Source: Roseiarcus sp050012775 (GTDB lineage: Bacteria > Pseudomonadota > Alphaproteobacteria > Rhizobiales > Beijerinckiaceae). From it: a DNA stretch of 64,000 bases. Under the pieces are notes generated by a model. The model searched no databases. It worked only from the letters and a program-made list of their open reading frames with translations, and was not told where the DNA came from. Positions 59,101 through 64,000 of this stretch are shown piece by piece; the first letter of the stretch is position 1, and every line of letters begins with the position of its first letter. The stretch spans positions 13,996-77,995 of the forward strand of contig JBEKGN010000024.1 in NCBI GenBank assembly GCA_050012775.1. Reading direction: 5' to 3'. A program made the position numbers and the translations under genes.

Positions 59101-59316
59101 GCGATGATCCCGCTATCGGAAAGCGCCTTTTGGGGGCCGATGGCCTATACGATCATGGGCGGGCTCTCGGTCGCGACCTTTCTGACGCTGTTTCTGTTGC
59201 CCGCCATCTATGCGCTATGGTTCCGCAAATCGTTGGGCGCCAAGACATCGAAGAGCGCCGCCGCGCCGCGCCCGGCCGAAAGCGTTTCGGTCGGCTTGGC
59301 TTCGCCGGCGCAGTGA
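56182..59316 (+). CDS. RND-family efflux permease
   Basis: A 1044-residue inner-membrane pump with twelve expected helices and two large periplasmic loops. TM4 carries LGLLVDDAIIAVEMIVV with the proton-relay aspartates; the C-terminal half shows GMDMRNTVILVDQIE. It belongs to the AcrB-like hydrophobe/amphiphile group with a two-gene adaptor-pump layout. The ATG at 56182 overlaps the adaptor stop. The substrate cannot be assigned. Confidence 0.92.
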   Translation: MGKVNLSQWAIRHPQLIVFLILAIGLGGAFAYQRLGRAEDPAFTIKNAIVSAVWPGATTEEMQDQVADRIEKKLQELPWVDKIDTYCKPGFSAISFAFRDSTPPRDVPMLFLELRKKMSDLKPDLPADVEGPAVNDELGDVDSVLYTIVGDGASYAQLKEVAEALRKRLQRVPDVTKVDLYGDQAERIFVESSYAKLATLGVPLQAMFDSLAKQNALAPAGEFQTDAQRVPVRVTGALQGVDAVAETPVFANGQTFRLGDIADVSHGYEDPPSYLIRAQGQPALEIGVVMQKGGNILSLGKNLDAALAEFEADLPRGIVISRIADQPEVVDSAVFVFTRSFLEALAIVLGVSFLSLGWRSGIVVATSVPLVLAIVFVVMAFIGLDLQRVTLGALIIALGLLVDDAIIAVEMIVVKLEQGWERERAASFAWTSTAFPMLTGTLVTAAGFVPIGLASSTVGEYAGGIFWVVGIALVASWFVAVLFTPFLGFKLLPKHVRSGHLRDEAAIYSTSFYRAFRRALEFCVARPLVVVVAAVLLLGLGLSQFSKVQQQFFPLSERPELFLEMRLAEGSAIQATQRTAGEAERLLAGDSDIASYTTYIGKSSPRFWLGLLPVQPNEAFAQIVVVAKDVEARERVKARIEAAVAGGALSAARVRVDRFNFGPPVGFPVQFRVIGPDAGKVREIAARVRDVMREDPRVVDAHLNWGEKMPSLRLDVDQARARALGLTPRDIAQTLQTLVGGVTVTTIRAGEEHVDVVARAIPSERAALDRIDDLTIVARSGAAVPVGQVAHVVRTTEEPIIWRRNRQIVMTALSDVANGAQPPDVSRALWSRLASIRESLPPGARIEMGGAIEESQKGNTSIFILFPLMVITMLTLLMLQLQSFSRLAIVFFTAPLGIVGASIALNLAHRPFGFVALLGLIALAGMDMRNTVILVDQIETDVRERGLSRREAIVFSTMRRARPVVLTALAAILAMIPLSESAFWGPMAYTIMGGLSVATFLTLFLLPAIYALWFRKSLGAKTSKSAAAPRPAESVSVGLASPAQ

Positions 59317-59340
59317 GAATTTTGTGAGCGGAGTTCGGCC

Positions 59341-59793
59341 ATGGTTCTCGATTGGGCGCTCGCGAGCCTTCATCATCTGGCCATTCTGACGCTCGCCGCG
59401 ATCTTGGCGTTCGAACTGGCGCTGACCGCCAGCGAAGCGAATGCGCGCGCGATCGGGCGTCTTGCTCGCGTCGACGCCTGGTACGGCGCGACGGCGGCCC
59501 TCGTGCTCGCGGCGGGCCTCGCGCGCGTCGTTCTCGGCTTGAAGGGGCCGGGATATTATATGGCGAACCCGTTCTTCTGGACGAAGATGGCGCTGTTCGC
59601 CGTCATCGCCGCGATCTCGGTCGCGCCGACCTTTCGCTACATCGTCTGGCGGCGGCGCTCGCGGGTCGATTCGACCTTCCGCCCCGACGCGGCGGCTTTG
59701 CGCTCGGTGCGCCTCGCGCTCTGGGCCGAAGTCGCGCTCTTCGCCGCGATGCCGCTCGCGGCCGCGGCGATGGCGCGCGGATTTGGGACGTAG
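59341..59793 (+). CDS. DUF2214 family membrane protein
   Basis: A 150-residue protein with four membrane helices at about 8-30, 44-64, 80-98 and 124-146. The stretch LGLKGPGYYMANPFFWTKMALF is typical of DUF2214. The function is unknown. It follows the RND permease by 24 bases and may be read through from that operon. Confidence 0.75.
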   Translation: MVLDWALASLHHLAILTLAAILAFELALTASEANARAIGRLARVDAWYGATAALVLAAGLARVVLGLKGPGYYMANPFFWTKMALFAVIAAISVAPTFRYIVWRRRSRVDSTFRPDAAALRSVRLALWAEVALFAAMPLAAAAMARGFGT

Positions 59794-59824
59794 CAGGCAA
59801 GATCGCCCGCTACCTTGCGCGCCC

Positions 59825-60466
59825 TCAAGCGCCGTCCCCGTTCTCCCGACGGAAACGAAACGTGCTGAACTGGAAGCGCTGTTTCGCGCCGCGGGGGGTC
59901 TCGTGCTCGTGGGAGCGGGCGTCGACGAGAACAAAATCAGGCCCGAGAAACGCGCCGAGGCTCTCAGCGTCCCACCGAGCGACGGGCAGGCCGCTGCACA
60001 TCTGCGGGCCGTCGAGCGCGAACGTCCCGATAATGGCGTAACCGCCGCGTCGCAGGGCGCGTCGCAGGCAGTCGCGATAGGCGGTCTGGTCGGCCGAATT
60101 GGTGAGGAAGTGAAACGCCGCGCGGTCGTGCCAGACGTCGTAGGTCCGCGCGGGCTCCCATGTCGTGACGTCGACGGCGATCCATTGGATCCGATCCGCC
60201 TTGTGCGCGATGCGCGCCTTCGCCGCCGCGAGCGCCGCTTGCGACAGGTCGAGGACCGTAATGTCTTCATAGCCTCGCGCAACAAGGCTATCGACGAGGC
60301 GCGAAGCGCCGCCTCCGACGTCGATGACGGCGGAGCGGCCCGTCGCCCCGATCAGCGCCAACAGTTCCAGGCTCGGGGCCGGAGTCTCCTGAAACCAGCT
60401 CACCTCTTTCTCGCCCTTGGTCGCGTAGACGCTTTCCCAGTGAGCTTGGCGTTCGGCGGCGCTCAT
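59825..60466 (-). CDS. Class I SAM-dependent methyltransferase
   Basis: A 213-residue methyltransferase with motif I VIDVGGGASRLVDSLVARG, motif II VLDLSQAALAAAK and a DVWHDRAAFHFLT block typical of the thiol/thiocyanate methyltransferase-like group. It starts with ERQAHWESVYATKGEKEVSWFQ, also typical. The substrate is unknown. It is convergent with the DUF2214 gene. The ATG at 60466 is chosen over a longer frame. Confidence 0.82.
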   Translation of the reverse strand: MSAAERQAHWESVYATKGEKEVSWFQETPAPSLELLALIGATGRSAVIDVGGGASRLVDSLVARGYEDITVLDLSQAALAAAKARIAHKADRIQWIAVDVTTWEPARTYDVWHDRAAFHFLTNSADQTAYRDCLRRALRRGGYAIIGTFALDGPQMCSGLPVARWDAESLGAFLGPDFVLVDARSHEHETPRGAKQRFQFSTFRFRRENGDGA

Positions 60467-60710
60467 AGATCGACTTCCCCGGTCAAGCGCGCTTCTCGTC
60501 GGTCGCGGCCTTCGAATTTCCGCGAGCGCGCATCGACTATATTGCCGTGGGGGCGGCCGCTTGTCGCTGTCGGAATTCGACAATATGCTCCCGACGCTCC
60601 GACGCCAGGGCCGTCACGGGGCGAATCCCGCGCATTCCGGCGGTTGAGACGCGAGGTGGGTTCATGGTCGGCATGAAGCGGCGTTTCCTGAAAGCGGCGG
60701 CGCCGAAACC

Positions 60711-61937
60711 TTGAACGCCGACACGAAAGTCTCTGGCGAGGCCGAGGCTGGATCTTGGCCAGGGTCGGCGAGCGAGATCTTTCTCGCCTTCCTGAAGCTC
60801 GGCCTCACGTCCTTTGGCGGGCCGATCGCCCATCTCGGCTATTTCCGCGCGGAATTCGTCGAGCGCCGGCGCTGGCTGAGCGAGCGCGCCTATGTCGATC
60901 TCGTCGCGCTTTCGCAATTTCTCCCCGGTCCGGCGTCGAGCCAGACCGGCTTCGCGATCGGGCTGATGCGGGGCGGCCGGCTTGGCGCTCTCGCCGCCTG
61001 GGCGGGCTTCACCCTGCCGTCCGCAATTCTCATGGTTCTCTTCGCCTATGGCGCGGGAAGTCTCGCCGATTCCTGGTGGGGCGTCGGTTTGCTGCATGGG
61101 CTCAAACTCGTCGCGGTCGCCATCGTCGCCCACGCCGTTTTGGGCATGGCGCGCTCTCTTTGCCCGGATAGACCGCGCGCCTCGGTCGCGACGGCCGCCC
61201 TTGTGCTGCTGCTGCTCGCCCCTGGCTCGCTCGCCCAAGTCGGCGCGATCGCGCTTGGCGGCGTGGCGGGGCTGGCGCTCTGTCGCGGCGGCGGCGAAGC
61301 GATTGCCGACGAAGTCGTCATGCCGGTGTCCCGGCGCTTGGGCGTCGCTTGCCTCGCGGCGTTCTTCGCGCTGTTGGCTCTGTCCTTCGTCCCGGTCCAA
61401 GACGGCATGCTCGCGCTGTTCGCCGCCTTCTATCGCTCGGGCGCCCTGGTGTTCGGCGGCGGCCATGTCGTGTTGCCGCTGCTGCGCGACGCCGTCGTGG
61501 CGCCGGGCTGGGTTTCCGACAACGCCTTCCTGGCGGGATACGGCGCGGCTCAGGCTTTGCCGGGGCCTTTGTTCACTTTCGCCGCCTATCTCGGGGCGCT
61601 GAGCGGCTCGCCGCCGGCCGGCGTCGCGGGCGCCCTCGTCGCCCTCGTCGCGATCTTCTTGCCGGGCATGCTGGCGCTGATGGGCGCGCTGCCCTTCTGG
61701 CATGAGTTGCGCGCGCTCGCACAGGCGCAGGCCGCCATGCGCGGCGTCAATGCGGCGGTCGTCGGGCTGCTGGGCGCGGCCCTTTACAATCCGGTATGGA
61801 CGAGCGCGGTGCGGGCGCCCGCGGATTTCGCGGTGGCCGCGACCGGGTTCGTCCTGCTCGTGGTCTGGCGGGCGCGGCCGCTCGTCGTCGTGCTGCTGTC
61901 CGCCGCCGCAGGGATCGGCTTGGCGCTGGGGCGCTGA
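60711..61937 (+). CDS. chrA: Chromate transporter (CHR family)
   Basis: A 408-residue membrane protein made of two homologous halves. Each has the chromate transporter motif: LKLGLTSFGGPIAHLGYFRAEF near 28, and FYRSGALVFGGGHVVLPLL near 240, followed by FLPGPASSQTGFAIG and GYGAAQALPGPLFTFAAYLG. It would export chromate, perhaps with sulphate. The apparent start is TTG at 60711. No chrB regulator is next to it. Confidence 0.9.
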   Translation: MNADTKVSGEAEAGSWPGSASEIFLAFLKLGLTSFGGPIAHLGYFRAEFVERRRWLSERAYVDLVALSQFLPGPASSQTGFAIGLMRGGRLGALAAWAGFTLPSAILMVLFAYGAGSLADSWWGVGLLHGLKLVAVAIVAHAVLGMARSLCPDRPRASVATAALVLLLLAPGSLAQVGAIALGGVAGLALCRGGGEAIADEVVMPVSRRLGVACLAAFFALLALSFVPVQDGMLALFAAFYRSGALVFGGGHVVLPLLRDAVVAPGWVSDNAFLAGYGAAQALPGPLFTFAAYLGALSGSPPAGVAGALVALVAIFLPGMLALMGALPFWHELRALAQAQAAMRGVNAAVVGLLGAALYNPVWTSAVRAPADFAVAATGFVLLVVWRARPLVVVLLSAAAGIGLALGR

Positions 61938-61951
61938 GCGAAGCGCTCAGG

Positions 61952-62662
61952 TCAGCCCGCGCTCTTGAGTTCCTTGAGTTTGCCGAACACCGAATCGACG
62001 TCGATCTTTTCTTCGCTGGGCCTCGGCTTGGGCGTGGGGGCGCCGAAAACCTCGGCCTGAGTGACCGGCGCCGGCCGGGCCGTCGTCACTTCGGCCGAAA
62101 CCAGGGTTTGGCTGCGGTCTTCCTCGACCTTCGGTCGATCCTTGGCGGCGCGATTGACTTCGAAGTCGAGGTCGATCTGCGAGCATAGGCCGAGCGTCAC
62201 CGGGTCCATCGGCTGGAGGTTGGGGGAATTCCAATGGCTGCGCTCGCGAATCGATTCGAGCGTGTGCTTGGTCGTGCCGACCAGACGCATGATCTGCGCG
62301 TCCTTCAATTCCCCGTGATTGCGCAGCAGCCACAGAATGGCGTTCGGTCGATCCTGCCGGCGCGACAGCGGGGTGTAGCGCGCCCCGCGCGGCTTCTTGA
62401 ATTCCGGCACGCGCACCTTGGAGGTCGCGAGCTGCAGGCGGCGCGACGAATCCTTCTCGGCGGCGGCGATTTCCTCGCGGGTCAATTGTCCCGTGGAGAT
62501 CGGGTCGTAGCCTTTGATGCCGGTGGCGACCTCGCCGTCGGCGATGCCTTTGACCTCGAGCGGATGCAATTTGCAGAATTCGGCGATCTGGTCGAACGTC
62601 AGCGACGTGTTTTCGACCAGCCAGACGGCGGTGGCCTTGGGCATCAACGGCGCTTCGGTCAT
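61952..62662 (-). CDS. trcR: DUF1013 cell-cycle transcriptional regulator, TrcR-like
   Basis: A 236-residue DUF1013 protein, a family limited to alphaproteobacteria and named TrcR in Caulobacter. It starts MPKATAVWLVENTSLTFDQIA with a helix-turn-helix-like segment, has YDPISTGQLTREEI, and a second HTH-like region LKDAQIMRLVGTTKHTLESI. The C-terminal 60 residues are charged and low in complexity. The MTEAP start at 62662 is used; an ATG six codons later is equally possible. Confidence 0.88.
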   Translation of the reverse strand: MTEAPLMPKATAVWLVENTSLTFDQIAEFCKLHPLEVKGIADGEVATGIKGYDPISTGQLTREEIAAAEKDSSRRLQLATSKVRVPEFKKPRGARYTPLSRRQDRPNAILWLLRNHGELKDAQIMRLVGTTKHTLESIRERSHWNSPNLQPMDPVTLGLCSQIDLDFEVNRAAKDRPKVEEDRSQTLVSAEVTTARPAPVTQAEVFGAPTPKPRPSEEKIDVDSVFGKLKELKSAG

Positions 62663-62899
62663 GACGGGCGAACTCCTTGAACTTTAGCCGGCGCGCGCCG
62701 CCGCCCTTCCTGAGGGGCGAGGCGCAGCCTCAAATCGACGATCTCGAGGGGATTCTTCCTTTATAGGCGCCGCCGCGTCGGAATGCAATGAGCGCCGAGC
62801 TGTTTACGCCGCGGGCGAAGGACGCGCGCCCCTTCCGCCGCGAGGGGGGAAGGAGTTCGCGCCCCTTCGTTTTGGCTGTCTCGTGGCCGATGGCGCGTT

Positions 62900-63958
62900 T
62901 CACGCCTTGCCGTTCAACGATCGCTCGGCCTTCGGGTCGAGCGGCCAGCGCGGACGGGCGGGCGCGGCGAGATCGTCGACGAGGCCGCGCCGCAGCCGCT
63001 CGATCCCCGCCCAGGCGATCATCGCGCCGTTGTCGGTGCACAGGCTTTGCGGCGGCGCGACGAGGGGCAGGCCGGCCTGGGCGCAAAAGCGCGCCATCGC
63101 CTCGCGGATCGCGCCGTTGGCGGCGACGCCGCCGGCGACGACGACGCCGTGGGCGAGGCCGACCCGCTGACGAAACAGCCTGAGGCCGACGCGCATGCGG
63201 TCCTCGATCATGTCGACGACCGCGGCCTGGAACGAGGCGCAGAGGTCGGCGACGTCGCGCCGGGTGAGCGGCGCGATCGACTGGGCCGCCAGGCGCGTCG
63301 CGGTCTTCAGCCCGGAAAGGGAGAAATCGGCGTTCGGCCGCCCTAACATCGGGCGCGGCAACTGGAATCGGGCGGGGTCGCCGTCCCGGGCGGCCGCTTC
63401 GACCGCGGGCCCGCCGGGATAGGGCAGGCCGAGCATCTTGGCGATCTTGTCGAAAGCCTCGCCGATGGCGTCGTCCATCGTCGTTCCCAGGCGGTCGTAG
63501 TCGCCGACGCCCTTGACCGCGAGGATTTGCGTGTGGCCGCCCGAGGCGAGCAGCAGGAGATAGGGAAACGCCAGGCGGCCGGAGAGGCGCGCCACCAGGG
63601 CGTGCGCCTCGAGATGATTGACGGCGAGGAACGGCTTGCCGGCCGCCAGCGCGATCCCCTTGCCGGTCATCAGGCCGACCAGCACGCCGCCGATCAGGCC
63701 GGGTCCCGCGGCGGCGGCGACCCCGTCGAGGTCGCGCGGGCGCATCCCGGCGCGGCGCAGCGCGCGGACGACTAGCTGATCGATGATTTCGACATGGGCG
63801 CGCGCCGCGATCTCCGGCACGACGCCGCCATAGGGCGAATGGGCGGCGATCTGGCTCATTACTTCGTCGGCGAGAATTTCGCCGGCGCCGTCCGGGCGCA
63901 GCCGCACCACCGCCGCCGCCGTTTCGTCGCAGGTGGTCTCGATTCCCAGTACGCGCAT
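62900..63958 (-). CDS. tsaD: tRNA N6-adenosine threonylcarbamoyltransferase
   Basis: A 352-residue TsaD (formerly Gcp) that transfers threonylcarbamoyl to A37 of ANN-decoding tRNAs. It starts MRVLGIETTCDETAAAVV and shows the metal-binding NHLEAHALVARL and the nucleotide block LLLASGGHTQIL. A conserved CTDNGAMIAWAG lies near the C terminus. The full gene is inside the window. The upstream 40 bases to the right edge hold no gene that I can identify. Confidence 0.95.
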   Translation of the reverse strand: MRVLGIETTCDETAAAVVRLRPDGAGEILADEVMSQIAAHSPYGGVVPEIAARAHVEIIDQLVVRALRRAGMRPRDLDGVAAAAGPGLIGGVLVGLMTGKGIALAAGKPFLAVNHLEAHALVARLSGRLAFPYLLLLASGGHTQILAVKGVGDYDRLGTTMDDAIGEAFDKIAKMLGLPYPGGPAVEAAARDGDPARFQLPRPMLGRPNADFSLSGLKTATRLAAQSIAPLTRRDVADLCASFQAAVVDMIEDRMRVGLRLFRQRVGLAHGVVVAGGVAANGAIREAMARFCAQAGLPLVAPPQSLCTDNGAMIAWAGIERLRRGLVDDLAAPARPRWPLDPKAERSLNGKA

Positions 63959-64000
63959 CGAAGCTTCGAAGTCTCCTGAGTTTCCCGCGCGACGGCGCCC

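Noticed and set aside
1..64000. CRISPR array, prophage, rRNA operon or plasmid origin
   Set aside because: No regularly spaced direct repeats, phage structural genes, rRNA sequence or replication genes were seen.

Overview
The window looks like chromosome of a high-GC alphaproteobacterium, probably Hyphomicrobiales. The right half carries alphaproteobacterial marks: a DUF1013/TrcR-type regulator, a SAM-II riboswitch in front of metZ, the gene order pgsA-moaD-moaE, kdsB-pheA next to a membrane-anchored cytochrome c, and rplU-rpmA-GNAT-obgE. The left half implies an organism that degrades aromatic acids both without and with oxygen. The species cannot be fixed from the sequence alone.

Bases 1-33,100 are one catabolic block. 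Region A (1-9.6 kb) encodes an aryl-CoA ligase, the three subunits of 4-hydroxybenzoyl-CoA reductase, a hemerythrin, a tandem GNAT acetyltransferase and an ADP-forming acyl-CoA synthetase; a related GNAT gene runs off the left edge. Region B (9.8-21.7 kb) holds the anaerobic benzoyl-CoA pathway of the Thauera/Azoarcus/Magnetospirillum type. It has benzoyl-CoA reductase (bcrCBAD), its ferredoxin, and dch, oah and had for hydration and ring opening. A divergent operon encodes the 2-oxoacid:ferredoxin oxidoreductase KorAB and a rubrerythrin-like di-iron protein. Region C (22-32.3 kb) is the aerobic box pathway: DUF4863 protein, benzoate-CoA ligase, alpha/beta hydrolase, BoxD, BoxC, BoxB, BoxA and the regulator BoxR, followed by a convergent PaaG-like isomerase/hydratase. 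4-Hydroxybenzoate thus feeds into benzoyl-CoA, which can be reduced anoxically or epoxidised oxically.

The block ends at 33.1-33.6 kb with a decayed IS701-like transposase fragment and an intact tRNA-Gly(CCC) whose 3' end faces the catabolic genes. The rest (33.6-64 kb) is mostly housekeeping: dCTP deaminase, lipase, metZ, molybdopterin synthase, pgsA, upp, pheA, kdsB, cytochrome c, cyclase, obgE, rpmA, rplU, an RND efflux operon, chromate transporter, trcR and tsaD. Among these is a GT2 / YdjC deacetylase / GT39 set resembling the amino-sugar lipid A pathway of Francisella.

Regulatory DNA is readable in several places. The korA and had promoters are divergent and overlap around one palindrome. 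Three copies of a GCAmTATnnTGCATA motif lie in the two main box promoter regions and a related palindrome lies in the boxR promoter, so BoxR is the likely regulator. A SAM-II pseudoknot precedes metZ.
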